Position numbers and translations under genes: made by a program. The notes under the pieces were generated by a model. The model saw nothing but the letters and a program-made list of their open reading frames with translations. It did not search any database and was not told the DNA's origin. A stretch of 64,000 bases of DNA, from contig PBQA01000016.1 of NCBI GenBank assembly GCA_002724925.1, positions 372,001 to 436,000 of the forward strand, written 5' to 3'. Of this stretch, positions 55,482 to 64,000 are shown one piece after another (positions within the stretch are counted from its first letter, which is position 1; each line of letters starts with the position of its first letter). This stretch comes from Oceanospirillaceae bacterium. GTDB taxonomy: Bacteria; Pseudomonadota; Gammaproteobacteria; Pseudomonadales; Oceanobacteraceae.

Positions 55482-57317
55482 ATGGCCGGCCGGATACCCC
55501 AAAGCTTTATTGATGAACTTCTCGCCCGTGTCGATGTTATCGACGTGGTCGACAGTCGTGTAAAGCTTAAAAAAACTGGCAAAAACTACTCCGCCTGCTG
55601 CCCGTTCCATAACGAAAATACGCCCTCCTTTACGGTCAGCCCTGATAAACAGTTTTACTACTGCTTCGGTTGCGGAGCATCGGGAACAGCCCTGCGCTTC
55701 GTTATGGAGTTCGATGGACTGAGTTTTCCTGATGCCGTTGAAAAACTCGCTGACCAGATGAATATGGCCGTCCCGCGAGAAGCCGCGAGCCAACGTGAAG
55801 TTCAGCAAGAGCAAGAACATCAGTCACTGTTCAAACGAATGGAAGCGGCCAGCCAGTTCTTTGAACGACAGCTACGGGAACACGACAAGCGGGACAGGGC
55901 CGTTCAGTACCTGAAAGGTCGCGGGCTTTCCGGCAAGGCCGCTAAGTTTTTTGGAATCGGTTATGCACCGCCCGGCTGGGATAACCTTCAGGAAACCCTG
56001 GGCACCGACAAAACTGCCATACGGGAACTGATCACCAGCGGTATGTTGATCGAAAAAGAAGACGGCCGTACCTATGACCGCTTCCGTGATCGCATTATGT
56101 TCCCGATCCGCGATGCCCGCGGGCGATATATCGCTTTCGGGGGGCGCGTACTGGGCGATGAGAAACCTAAGTACCTGAACTCACCTGAAACACCGATATT
56201 CCAGAAGAATCGCGAACTGTATGGGCTCTACGAAGCACGAAAAATACGCCAGAAGCTGACCCGGTTTGTTATCGTCGAAGGCTATATGGACGTTGTTGCT
56301 CTGGCAGAGTTCGGGATTCACTACGCCGTTGCAACCCTGGGCACCGCCACCAGCGAGCACCACCTGCGGCGCTTGTTTAAAATCGTTCCTGAAGTAATTT
56401 TCTGCTTCGATGGCGATAACGCCGGACGCACTGCAGCGGCACGCGCCATGGAAACTGCCCTGCCCGTACTCAGCGACGGCGTACAGGCGCGTTTCTTATT
56501 TTTACCTGACGGAGAAGACCCGGATACTCTGGTCAGGCAAGAAGGTCGCGACGGCTTTGAAAAACGTCTCAATGAGTCTCTGCATCTGCCCGAATTTCTG
56601 TTCGAACAGCTTAAACAGCAAGTCGATTTTGATACCTTAGATGGCAAGGCTCGCCTGGATAAAATGGCGGCCCCGCTGATCGGCAAACTCCCGAAAGGCA
56701 CACTAAGAAGCCTGATGGAAAAACGCCTCGAAGACATGATCGGCACCCGCAGTGCCGCGATGGCCGCGGTGAATGAAACCGCTCCAGAGCCAGAACCCGA
56801 GATTGATGACGGCGTATCCATGCCGGACATTATTACCGAGCCGGTTCCGCCCAGTCATGCACCAGACATTGAAGACCCACTCGCGCCCATGGTGCACAGA
56901 GCCATCTCCAGTCTCGTTCGCTTTCCGGCGCTGGCGCAGGAGCTGAGCATTCCTGACACCGAAGCTGAAACTGAATACGAACGCCTGCTATTCGAAATTC
57001 TTAAGCGACTGCACCAGTCTCCTCAGCAGGAAAGCATCGGCCTGCTGATTCAGTGGATAGGCAGCCCATACGAACCAGAATTAAAAGCGCTCGCCGACCA
57101 TCCCGAGGGCGACAAAATCCGCCCAGTCGCCGCCGAGGTCAGAGTCGTGCTGGAAAGAATGATGGCCCGCAAAGACGACCGCGCCCTGGAAGAGCTCGAA
57201 GCCAAGTTTCATCGTGGCGAAAAGCTGACTCCCGAAGAGCGATCGCAACTGCACGAACTCAAGAAACAACGTAAACAAAGAAACCACAAACGAACAGGTA
57301 TATATCATCGCCACTGA
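55482..57317 (+). CDS. dnaG: DNA primase
   Basis: 611 residues. N-terminal zinc finger (CCPFHNENTPSF and YYCFGCGASG: Cys/His/Cys/Cys), RNA-polymerase domain (YLKGRGLSGKAAKFFGIGYAP; GGRVLGDEKPKYLNSPET), Toprim motif VIVEGYMDVVAL with FCFDGDNAG, and a C-terminal DnaB-interaction region (about 440-605; helical, Glu-rich). It makes RNA primers for replication. ATG 55482 gives MAGRIPQSFIDELLARVDVI, the usual start. Confidence 0.97.
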   Translation: MAGRIPQSFIDELLARVDVIDVVDSRVKLKKTGKNYSACCPFHNENTPSFTVSPDKQFYYCFGCGASGTALRFVMEFDGLSFPDAVEKLADQMNMAVPREAASQREVQQEQEHQSLFKRMEAASQFFERQLREHDKRDRAVQYLKGRGLSGKAAKFFGIGYAPPGWDNLQETLGTDKTAIRELITSGMLIEKEDGRTYDRFRDRIMFPIRDARGRYIAFGGRVLGDEKPKYLNSPETPIFQKNRELYGLYEARKIRQKLTRFVIVEGYMDVVALAEFGIHYAVATLGTATSEHHLRRLFKIVPEVIFCFDGDNAGRTAAARAMETALPVLSDGVQARFLFLPDGEDPDTLVRQEGRDGFEKRLNESLHLPEFLFEQLKQQVDFDTLDGKARLDKMAAPLIGKLPKGTLRSLMEKRLEDMIGTRSAAMAAVNETAPEPEPEIDDGVSMPDIITEPVPPSHAPDIEDPLAPMVHRAISSLVRFPALAQELSIPDTEAETEYERLLFEILKRLHQSPQQESIGLLIQWIGSPYEPELKALADHPEGDKIRPVAAEVRVVLERMMARKDDRALEELEAKFHRGEKLTPEERSQLHELKKQRKQRNHKRTGIYHRH

Positions 57318-57506
57318 CTTGAAAATTGCCCGCTTCAACCCAAACTTACTAACAACGCAGCCACCCCGCTACGGCCAGCCAGCCGCTGGGGAACAATCTC
57401 TGCCAAGTCTGGCCTAAACAGTCGTCTAATCACTGGCTTAAGCTGAGGTTAAGCGATATACTTCGCGGTTTTCTTCCGCCTTAAAAATTCGGAACACAGG
57501 GCTTCT

Positions 57507-59324
57507 ATGTCGACCAGTACGCAACAATCCCGTCTCAAAGAACTTATCGCCAAAGGTAAAGAGCAGGGTTACCTCACCTATGCACAGGTGAACGACCACC
57601 TGCCAGACGATATTGCAAACCCGGATCAGGTTGAAGATATCATCCGTATGATTAATGACATCGGTATTCCTGTGTCAGAAGTTGCCCCGGATGGCGAATC
57701 CCTGTTCATGTCTGAGACTGCCGACGACGCTGCCGCAGAAGAAGCTGCCGCTGCTCTCGCATCTGTAGAATCCGACGTGGGTCGCACCACCGACCCAGTG
57801 CGGATGTACATGCGCGAAATGGGTACCGTTGAACTTCTGACCCGCGAAGGCGAAATCGTTATCGCCAAACGCATCGAAGAAGGCATCCGTGAAGTGATGT
57901 CCGCTCTGGCGTATTTCCCGGGTGCAGTACAGCGCATCATGACCGCATTCCAGGAAGCCGAAGAAGATCCGAACCGCGTTGGCGATATTTTCAGCGGTTT
58001 CATTGATCCGACCCCAGATGGCGAAATCACCCCTCCTGGCCCTTCTGCCGCTCAGAAAGCGGAAGAAAAAGAAGCCAGCGATGACGATGACGACGACTCT
58101 GAAGAAGACAGCGGCATCGACATGGCTGAAGTGGTACGACGCTTCACCGAAATCAATGACGCTAATATCGCTGTAAACAAAGCCATCGAGAAGCACGGTC
58201 GCGCCAGCAAGCAAGCCGAAAAAGCGATCTTAGCGCTGGCAGAACTGTTCGCTCCGATCAAGCTGACGCCGAAGCACTTCGACGTACTGGTAAGCGATGC
58301 TCGCGCCGCACTCGACGCAATTCGTGCTCAGGAACGTCAGATCATGGTTCTGATGACCCGTAAAAGCGGCATGAATCGCAAAGAATTCATCGGTGGATTC
58401 CCAGGTAACGAAGTGAACAACGAATGGGTTGAAGAGCTGATTGCAGCAGGCAAGCCTTATTCAGACAAACTCGACACCTATAAGCTTGAGATCTTCCGTT
58501 GTCAGAAGAAAATCAAAGCCGTCGCCGACAGCGTTGGCCTGAGCATTCCGGAAATTAAAGAAGTTAACCGTCGCGTTTCTATCGGCGAAGCACGTGCACG
58601 CCGCGCCAAGAAAGAAATGGTAGAAGCTAACCTGCGTCTGGTTATCTCGATTGCTAAAAAATACACCAACCGTGGCCTGCAATTCCTCGACCTGATTCAG
58701 GAAGGCAACATTGGTCTGATGAAAGCCGTCGACAAGTTCGAATACCGTCGCGGCTATAAGTTCTCGACCTACGCCACATGGTGGATTCGTCAGGCGATCA
58801 CCCGTTCGATCGCTGACCAGGCGCGTACCATCCGTATTCCGGTTCACATGATTGAAACCATCAACAAACTGAACCGTATTTCTCGTCAGATGCTTCAGGA
58901 AATGGGCCGTGAGCCAACCCCTGAAGAACTGGCAGAACGCATGGAAATGCCAGAAGACAAAATCCGTAAAGTCCTCAAGATCGCCAAAGAGCCGATCTCC
59001 ATGGAAACGCCAATCGGTGATGACGAAGATTCACACCTCGGTGACTTCATTGAAGACACCCAGTCTTCTTCACCACTGGATACAGCCACCAACGACGGCC
59101 TCACAGAAGCCACCCGTTCGGTACTGTCTGGCCTGACTGCACGTGAGTCGAAAGTACTGCGTATGCGTTTCGGTATCGACATGAACACTGACCACACTCT
59201 GGAAGAGGTGGGTAAGCAGTTCGACGTAACCCGTGAGCGTATCCGTCAGATCGAAGCAAAAGCACTGCGCAAGCTGCGTCACCCAACGCGCTCTGAGCAC
59301 CTGCGTAGCTTTATCGACGAGTAA
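57507..59324 (+). CDS. rpoD: RNA polymerase primary sigma factor (sigma-70)
   Basis: 605 residues. Region 1.1 ([27 protein letters not shown]), region 1.2 ([21 protein letters not shown]), acidic non-conserved region with a run of Asp/Glu (about 190-210), region 2 ([32 protein letters not shown] in pieces), region 3 and region 4.2 ([20 protein letters not shown]). Last gene of the macromolecular synthesis operon; 189 bp separate it from dnaG and may carry its own heat-shock or vegetative promoter. A strong terminator follows. Confidence 0.98.
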   Translation: MSTSTQQSRLKELIAKGKEQGYLTYAQVNDHLPDDIANPDQVEDIIRMINDIGIPVSEVAPDGESLFMSETADDAAAEEAAAALASVESDVGRTTDPVRMYMREMGTVELLTREGEIVIAKRIEEGIREVMSALAYFPGAVQRIMTAFQEAEEDPNRVGDIFSGFIDPTPDGEITPPGPSAAQKAEEKEASDDDDDDSEEDSGIDMAEVVRRFTEINDANIAVNKAIEKHGRASKQAEKAILALAELFAPIKLTPKHFDVLVSDARAALDAIRAQERQIMVLMTRKSGMNRKEFIGGFPGNEVNNEWVEELIAAGKPYSDKLDTYKLEIFRCQKKIKAVADSVGLSIPEIKEVNRRVSIGEARARRAKKEMVEANLRLVISIAKKYTNRGLQFLDLIQEGNIGLMKAVDKFEYRRGYKFSTYATWWIRQAITRSIADQARTIRIPVHMIETINKLNRISRQMLQEMGREPTPEELAERMEMPEDKIRKVLKIAKEPISMETPIGDDEDSHLGDFIEDTQSSSPLDTATNDGLTEATRSVLSGLTARESKVLRMRFGIDMNTDHTLEEVGKQFDVTRERIRQIEAKALRKLRHPTRSEHLRSFIDE

Positions 59325-59348
59325 GGTACTCCCTACTCTGCGACCCCA

Positions 59349-59379
59349 AAATAACCCGGCCAACGCCGGGTTATTTTTT
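59349..59379 (+). terminator. Rho-independent terminator after rpoD
   Basis: AAATAACCCGGC (59349-59360), loop CAAC, GCCGGGTTATTT (59365-59376), then TTT. A 12-bp perfect stem. Confidence 0.93.
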
Positions 59380-59488
59380 GCTCAAATTCCCAGAAAAATC
59401 AAAGCACTGGCACTCACCGGTAATGGTGCTTATAATGCTGCGCTAGTCATATCTGATGACTGCTCTACAAGGGCATCGCACGAGGTCT

Positions 59489-59556
59489 TTGTAGGAGGGG
59501 ATCTTATCCCCAAGCGGTAACATACCGCTGCCATTGTAGGAGGGGATCTCATCCCC
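59489..59556. repeat. Pair of REP-like repeats
   Basis: Two 23-bp copies, at 59489-59511 and 59534-59556, begin TTGTAGGAGGGGATCT and end ATCCCC, and differ at one base. Each contains the hairpin GGGGAT-CTT(or CTC)-ATCCCC. The layout 'TGTAGGAG plus small GC hairpin' is that of Pseudomonas-type REP elements. They lie 45 bp apart in direct orientation. Confidence 0.7.
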
Positions 59557-59635
59557 GACCCGCTCTGCAAGTGCTGACAAGACGTACCGGTTTGGGCCGG
59601 AACAACGCAGTCAAAACGAAGCAGACGAAGTAAAT

Positions 59636-59712
59636 GGGCCTTTAGCTCAGTTGGTTAGAGCATCCGACTCATAATCGGCAGGTCCCCAGTTCAAGTCTGG
59701 GAAGGCCCACCA
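59636..59712 (+). tRNA. tRNA with CAU anticodon (probably tRNA-Ile2, otherwise elongator tRNA-Met)
   Basis: 77 nt with encoded CCA. Acceptor stem GGGCCTT (59636-59642) pairs with AAGGCCC (59702-59708), discriminator A, CCA at 59710-59712. D arm AGCTCAGTTGGTTAGAGC, anticodon stem-loop CCGA-CTCATAA-TCGG (anticodon CAT), T arm CCCAG-TTCAAGT-CTGGG. Not the initiator tRNA. The C4-G69 and C5-G68 pairs are TilS determinants in E. coli, so lysidine modification to an Ile-AUA reader is more likely than Met. Confidence 0.93.
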
Positions 59713-59896
59713 TTTTTACTTCTATCACCGCTAGACTATGCGGCAATGGTCGATCGCTCCCCCTAAAGCGCAACGCTAAACAAAACCACTGCGTCTGCCA
59801 GCAAAATTTCAACTTCAACTCACAAAAAACGACTTTAAAGCCAATCCGTGGTAGCCTCTTTCACTATTACGAAAATCAATAATTAGAGTCTTTCAC

Positions 59897-60100
59897 ATGA
59901 TCCGTTGCCATCTAGCCCGCATGATGGGCGAGCACAAGATGCGTATTGCCGACGTTGCCAGAGAGACCGGATTAAGCCGTGTCACCGTGACCCTGCTTTA
60001 TAAAGAAACGGCTCAGAAAGTGGATCTGGAAGCCATTGAGAAACTCTGCCTGCTGTTTGAGTGCCAGGTAGGCGATTTACTTGAGTTAAAACATCAGTAA
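59897..60100 (+). CDS. Small XRE/Cro-type HTH regulator of the restriction locus
   Basis: 67 residues. A helix-turn-helix of the Cro/C1 class (MRIADVARETGLSRVTVTLLYKE) is followed by LEAIEKLCLLFECQVGDLLEL, the usual end of YozG-like one-domain regulators. It sits 12 bp before hsdR in the same direction, so it is most likely the autoregulator that delays or tunes restriction expression. AT-rich sequence upstream (59840-59896) should hold the promoter. Confidence 0.88.
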   Translation: MIRCHLARMMGEHKMRIADVARETGLSRVTVTLLYKETAQKVDLEAIEKLCLLFECQVGDLLELKHQ

Positions 60101-60112
60101 ACAGGGAATGTT

Positions 60113-63100
60113 ATGAAGTTCAATGAAGACACCCGCGTAAAAATTCCCACCATCCTTCATTTGATGAAGCTGGGCTATAAGTACCTGTCGTTAAAAGGTC
60201 AAAGCTGGGATCTGGATACCAATATATTCCCTGAGCTGTTCGCCGCAGCGATCCTCAAAATCAATCCTGGCATTGAGCCTGATGATGTGAGTCGCTTGCT
60301 CGAAGATATTAAGCTGGAGCTCGACAACGAAGATCTTGGTCGAGCCTTCTTTGAGCGCCTGACAGATCGCTCGAACACCAAGCTGATCGACTTTGAAAAC
60401 TTCAACAACAACAGCTTTCATGTCGTCACCGAGCTGACCTGCCAGAACGGTGATGAGGAATTCCGCCCAGACATTACCCTGTTGATCAATGGTATGCCGC
60501 TGGTCTTTATTGAGGTGAAAAAGCCCAATAACCGCGAAGGTATTCTGGCCGAGCGTGATCGCATCAACAAACGTTTTCAGAACCCGAAATTCAAACGTTT
60601 CGCCAACATCACCCAGTTCATGATCTTCTCCAACAACATGGAGTATGACGACGGTGACCCAGAACCCGTGCAAGGAGCATTCTACGCCAGCAGTTCCTAT
60701 CACAAGCCGGTATTCAACTACTTTCGAGAAGAAGAGATACTGAACCTGACTGCGCTTCTGAAGCCAGTATCGGATGAACAAGAGTTAAAGGTACTGAAAG
60801 ACAACAACCTGGAAGTCATTCGCAGCAATCCGGAGTTTCAGACCAATAAGCAGCCAGAACGTCCGACAAATCGTATCTGTACATCTTTGGTTAGCCGTGA
60901 CCGCCTGTCATTCATCCTGCGCTATGCGCTGGCCTATGTGGCTGAGACCGATGGCCTGCAAAAGCACATCATGCGCTACCCTCAGATGTTTGCCACCAAA
61001 GCCATTGAGCGCAAGCTTGGTGAAGGCGTAAAGAAAGGCATCATCTGGCACACCCAGGGCAGTGGCAAAACGGCGCTGACCTATTACAACGTGCGCTTTC
61101 TAACGGACTATTTCCAAAAGCAGCAGGTCATTCCCAAGTTCTATTTCATCGTAGACAGACTTGACCTGCTACAGCAATCCCAGCGGGAATTCACAGCGCG
61201 TGGGTTAACGGTACACACCATTAACTCCCGCGATGCCTTTGCCAAAGACATTAAGGCCACACAGGTGATTCATAACCATTCCGGCAAGCCGGAAATCACT
61301 GTGGTAAACATCCAGAAATTTCAGGATGACCCGGAGGTCTTGTCGACCAAAGACTATGACATCAACATCCAGCGAATATTCGTTCTGGACGAAGCGCACC
61401 GAAGCTATAACCCCAAAGGCAGCTTTCTGGCCAACCTGTATCAGTCCGATCCCAACGCCATTAAGATCGCGCTAACGGGCACACCACTGATCGTTGACGA
61501 AGATAAAGCCAGAAAGAGTCCGGACTTCAAAGCTATCAGCTCCAAACAGATCTTTGGCGACTATATCCACAAGTACTACTACAACGCCTCGATCGCCGAT
61601 GGTTACACATTGCGCCTTATTCGCGAAGAGATCGCCACCAACTACAAAATGGTGCTGCAACAGGCCTTGGAAGATGTAGAAGTGCAAATGGGGGATGTCG
61701 ATCGCAAGCTCATCTATGCCCATCCGAGCTTTGTGGAGCCTATGTTGAATTACATCGTCACCGATTTTGAGAAAAGTCGCGGCGCCCTCAATGATGCCAG
61801 CATCGGCGGCATGGTCATTTGTGATAGCTCAGACCAGGCCAAAGAGATGTTCAGGCTCTTCGGTGAAAAATACGCAGAAAATGAGCTACCCGGTGCGGCT
61901 GTAAACGACGACAACAATCCGGGTTACGGCCTTCCGATGGTGGCGGAAGACTCCCCGGAATATAACGTTTCGGGCGCAGTACCCGGTAGTGAGCCAAACG
62001 CCGATCGGAAAAAATCCAACGAGAATAAAGTAACCAATGAAAGAAAGGTTAAAAGTGCAGTATTGATCCTGCACGACATCGGTACCAAAGAGGAGCGCAA
62101 AGACTGGGTAGAAGACTTCAAAGCAGGCAAGATCGACTTCCTCTTTGTCTACAACATGCTGCTCACGGGCTTTGATGCCAAACGCCTGAAAAAGCTCTAT
62201 CTCGGCCGGGTAATCCGCAAACACAACCTGCTCCAGGCACTCACACGGGTCAACCGCACCTATAAGGACTTCCGCTACGGTTACGTAGTGGACTTTGCCG
62301 ACATTCGCAAAGAGTTTGATGCTACTAACAAAGCCTACTTCGACGAGCTTCAGTCGGAGCTGGGCGATGAAATGGAGCACTACTCCAACCTGTTCAAATC
62401 ACAGGAAGAGATCGCGGCAGAGATAGATCATATCAAAGACGTGCTGTTCCGCTTTGATACCGACAACGCCGAAATCTTCACCGATCAGATCAGCCAGATT
62501 CAGGACCGTGAAACTGTACTCGCTCTGAAGAAAGCCTTGGAAAACGCCAAAAGCCTATACAACCTGATCCGTTTGCAAGGCGACTACGAGTTACTGGAAC
62601 AGCTGGATTTTGCCAAACTCAATATCCTCTATCGTGAAACCTGCAACCACCTCGATATGCTCAACCTGAAAGAGAGCATCGAACAAGGCACCGACACCGC
62701 CAATCTGCTGAATGTCGCCCTTGAAGATGTGGTGTTCCGCTTTATCAAGGTAGGCGAAGAAGAGCTGTTATTGGCTGATCAGTTAAAGAACACCTTGCGC
62801 CAAACCCGCGAAGCCCTGGCCAGCAACTTTGATCAGCAAGACCCGAAATTTGTCAGCCTGAAAGAAGAGCTGGAAAGGCTGTTCAAGAAAAAGAACCTCA
62901 GTGAGGTCACGCAGGATGAAATGGTGGCCAATATCGACGCGCTCAATAAGATTCACGATCGCGTAAAAGAACTGAACCGCCAGAATAATCAACTGCGACA
63001 GAAGTACCTGGGCGATGCCAAATACACCCGTATTCACAAGCGCTTGCAGGAGCGCCAAGAGAATAAGAGCGATATATCAGAGAACGAACGCAAGATTTTT

Positions 63101-63325
63101 GAAGCCCTGACCGGCGTAAAACAAGATGCCGACGAACAGGTGCTGAACAACAGCCAGATACTGGATAACGAAAGCTACTTTGAACGCCAGATGATGCCTT
63201 TAGTCATTCGACGTTTCAAAGGTGAGCAAAACATACCACTCAACGCCGACGCCTCAAGATTCATCAATCACCTGGTGGTCGCAGAGTACCTGAAAGAATT
63301 CAATACCGGCAACCGAGCGTGGTAA
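60113..63325 (+). CDS. hsdR: Type I restriction enzyme R subunit (ATP-dependent translocase and nuclease)
   Basis: 1070 residues. N-terminal PD-(D/E)XK nuclease: EEFRPDITLLINGMPLVFIEVKKP with Asp120, Glu134 and Lys136. SF2 helicase motor: Walker A IIWHTQGSGKTALTYY (about 310-325), DEAH box FVLDEAHRSYNP (about 425), ALTGTPL, LLTGFDAKRLKKLYLGR and ALTRVNRTYKDFRYG (motif VI). C-terminal helical assembly domain (about 760-1065), rich in Leu/Glu. It cuts unmethylated DNA after translocation, together with HsdM and HsdS. Sequence type resembles the EcoR124I family. GGGAATGTT precedes the ATG at 60113. The gene is intact. Confidence 0.95.
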   Translation: MKFNEDTRVKIPTILHLMKLGYKYLSLKGQSWDLDTNIFPELFAAAILKINPGIEPDDVSRLLEDIKLELDNEDLGRAFFERLTDRSNTKLIDFENFNNNSFHVVTELTCQNGDEEFRPDITLLINGMPLVFIEVKKPNNREGILAERDRINKRFQNPKFKRFANITQFMIFSNNMEYDDGDPEPVQGAFYASSSYHKPVFNYFREEEILNLTALLKPVSDEQELKVLKDNNLEVIRSNPEFQTNKQPERPTNRICTSLVSRDRLSFILRYALAYVAETDGLQKHIMRYPQMFATKAIERKLGEGVKKGIIWHTQGSGKTALTYYNVRFLTDYFQKQQVIPKFYFIVDRLDLLQQSQREFTARGLTVHTINSRDAFAKDIKATQVIHNHSGKPEITVVNIQKFQDDPEVLSTKDYDINIQRIFVLDEAHRSYNPKGSFLANLYQSDPNAIKIALTGTPLIVDEDKARKSPDFKAISSKQIFGDYIHKYYYNASIADGYTLRLIREEIATNYKMVLQQALEDVEVQMGDVDRKLIYAHPSFVEPMLNYIVTDFEKSRGALNDASIGGMVICDSSDQAKEMFRLFGEKYAENELPGAAVNDDNNPGYGLPMVAEDSPEYNVSGAVPGSEPNADRKKSNENKVTNERKVKSAVLILHDIGTKEERKDWVEDFKAGKIDFLFVYNMLLTGFDAKRLKKLYLGRVIRKHNLLQALTRVNRTYKDFRYGYVVDFADIRKEFDATNKAYFDELQSELGDEMEHYSNLFKSQEEIAAEIDHIKDVLFRFDTDNAEIFTDQISQIQDRETVLALKKALENAKSLYNLIRLQGDYELLEQLDFAKLNILYRETCNHLDMLNLKESIEQGTDTANLLNVALEDVVFRFIKVGEEELLLADQLKNTLRQTREALASNFDQQDPKFVSLKEELERLFKKKNLSEVTQDEMVANIDALNKIHDRVKELNRQNNQLRQKYLGDAKYTRIHKRLQERQENKSDISENERKIFEALTGVKQDADEQVLNNSQILDNESYFERQMMPLVIRRFKGEQNIPLNADASRFINHLVVAEYLKEFNTGNRAW

Positions 63326-63367
63326 TGCTTAGGCAAGAATGTTGGTAAACCATAAGAGCCGTAAAAA

Positions 63368-64000
63368 ATGGTAGAGCTAGAATTTCAACAAAAAACCAAA
63401 GCGCTGATCGACAGCCTGAAGAACATCTGCGCCAACTATGGATTGGGGAACGATGGTAATGAATTCAAAATCATTACCCAGACTTTCCTCTATAAGTTTC
63501 TGAACGACAAATTCGCCTATGAGGCAAAGCAGATAGACGAAAAGGTCGCCAGCTCGGAGAAATGGGAAGAAGCCCTGGTCGCCATGAGCGAAGACGAGTT
63601 GGAAATGCTGCAACTGCAAATGGGCGGCGATACGGCTCGCTTAAAGCCCCATCACTTTATCAGCTACCTGTTTAGCCAACAGAACGCGCCGGACTTTGCC
63701 AAGCTGTTTGACGACACCCTGCGCGATATTGCCCAAACCAACAACGACGTATTTGCCGTAAAGACCGATGGTGGCGCCAAGGTGGTTCTGTTTGATCGCG
63801 TCAGTGAATACATTGCTGATGAATCCAAGCGCGATGCTTTCTGCCGCGCCATCATCAACAAGCTGGTCGAATTCAGTTTCGAGCGTATTTTTACGCAAAA
63901 ATTCGACTTCTACGCCACCATCTTTGAATACCTGATCAAAGACTACAACAGCAACTCCGGTGGCAAATACGCCGAGTACTACACACCCCATGCGGTGGCA
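63368..64000 (+). CDS. hsdM: Type I restriction-modification DNA methyltransferase, N-terminal part (runs off the window)
   Basis: 211 codons are open to the window edge. The product starts MVELEFQQKTKALIDSLKNICAN and shows the HsdM N-terminal helical domain (FLYKFLNDKFAYEAKQID, FSFERIFTQKFDFYATIFEYLIKDYN), ending at GGKYAEYYTPHAVA, the equivalent of the GxFYTP motif that precedes the SAM site. The catalytic NPP(F/Y) motif would come next. It methylates adenines in the bipartite target with HsdS. The gap to hsdR is 42 bp; hsdR before hsdM is less usual than hsdM-S-R order. Confidence 0.93.
   Translation, partial: MVELEFQQKTKALIDSLKNICANYGLGNDGNEFKIITQTFLYKFLNDKFAYEAKQIDEKVASSEKWEEALVAMSEDELEMLQLQMGGDTARLKPHHFISYLFSQQNAPDFAKLFDDTLRDIAQTNNDVFAVKTDGGAKVVLFDRVSEYIADESKRDAFCRAIINKLVEFSFERIFTQKFDFYATIFEYLIKDYNSNSGGKYAEYYTPHAVA

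Larger units (their letters stand above)
59325..59635. other. Non-coding region between rpoD and the tRNA gene
   Basis: 311 bases holding the rpoD terminator (59349-59379) and two REP-like repeats (59489-59511, 59534-59556). No gene is supported here. Confidence 0.7.

Noticed and set aside
57675-58214. A 179-codon frame opposite rpoD
   Set aside because: Antisense to the sigma factor, with homopolymeric Phe/Val stretches mirroring the acidic rpoD region.

Overview
The window looks like chromosome of a free-living marine gammaproteobacterium of the Oceanospirillales/Pseudomonadales type. From 31.6 kb to 59.7 kb the gene order (murU-amgK divergent from lptD-surA-pdxA-rsmA-apaG-apaH-glpE, then prkA-yeaH-spoVR, cca, folK-folB-tsaD, rpsU-yqeY-dnaG-rpoD, tRNA) is the order I remember from Pseudomonas, but plsY is absent between folB and tsaD and a flgT-flgP/transporter/TraF-like block sits between spoVR and cca. 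FlgT and FlgP fit a polar, probably sodium-driven flagellum. This lineage call is inference from synteny and protein families only.

Layout. 0-3.3 kb: purU 5' part (-), a helical secreted protein, a CBS-pair protein, ppnN. 3.3-13.1 kb: a phosphatase locus with three PhoA-type alkaline phosphatases, one PhoX-like lipoprotein, a dihaem cytochrome lipoprotein and a His-tailed secreted protein. 13.3-18.6 kb: a five-gene minus-strand operon that is the most unusual part of the window. It encodes an outer-membrane protein, a TPR lipoprotein, a single membrane protein joining a FliF-like periplasmic ring-building region to FliG-like rotor domains, and a MotA/MotB stator pair. No flagellar export, rod, hook or filament genes lie next to it. 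The FliG C-terminal domain, which carries the torque helix, is cut off by one in-frame amber codon and continues in the same frame behind it. 18.9-25.0 kb: phhB, fumA and several unknown exported or membrane proteins, including a tandem paralogous pair. 25.0-31.6 kb: sodB, maf, gspD-gspC-gspN, a GIY-YIG protein, a haemolysin III homologue and arfB, whose stop codon lies in a 13-bp tandem repeat. 31.6-41.3 kb: djlA, peptidoglycan recycling (murU, amgK), LPS export (lptD), periplasmic folding (surA), PLP synthesis and ribosome maturation genes. 41.5-46.3 kb: the prkA-yeaH-spoVR stress operon with a candidate sigma-54 promoter. 46.4-51.3 kb: flgT, flgP, an EamA transporter and a TraF-like outer-membrane protein. 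51.3-59.3 kb: cca, folate genes, tsaD and the macromolecular synthesis operon. 59.4-64.0 kb: REP-like repeats, a CAU-anticodon tRNA, and the start of a type I restriction-modification locus (small XRE regulator, hsdR, 5' part of hsdM).

How the parts fit. The phosphatase locus looks like a phosphate-scavenging set exported to the envelope: two proteins of unrelated phosphatase families carry the same kind of lipoprotein signal plus Gly-X-Y linker. The FliF-FliG/MotAB operon looks like a stripped-down ion-driven rotary machine spanning the envelope: stator in the inner membrane, rotor fused directly to its ring, and TPR and outer-membrane partners outside. Its function is unknown, and the amber codon raises the question of whether it still turns in this strain. 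I saw no insertion sequence, CRISPR array, prophage or rRNA gene.
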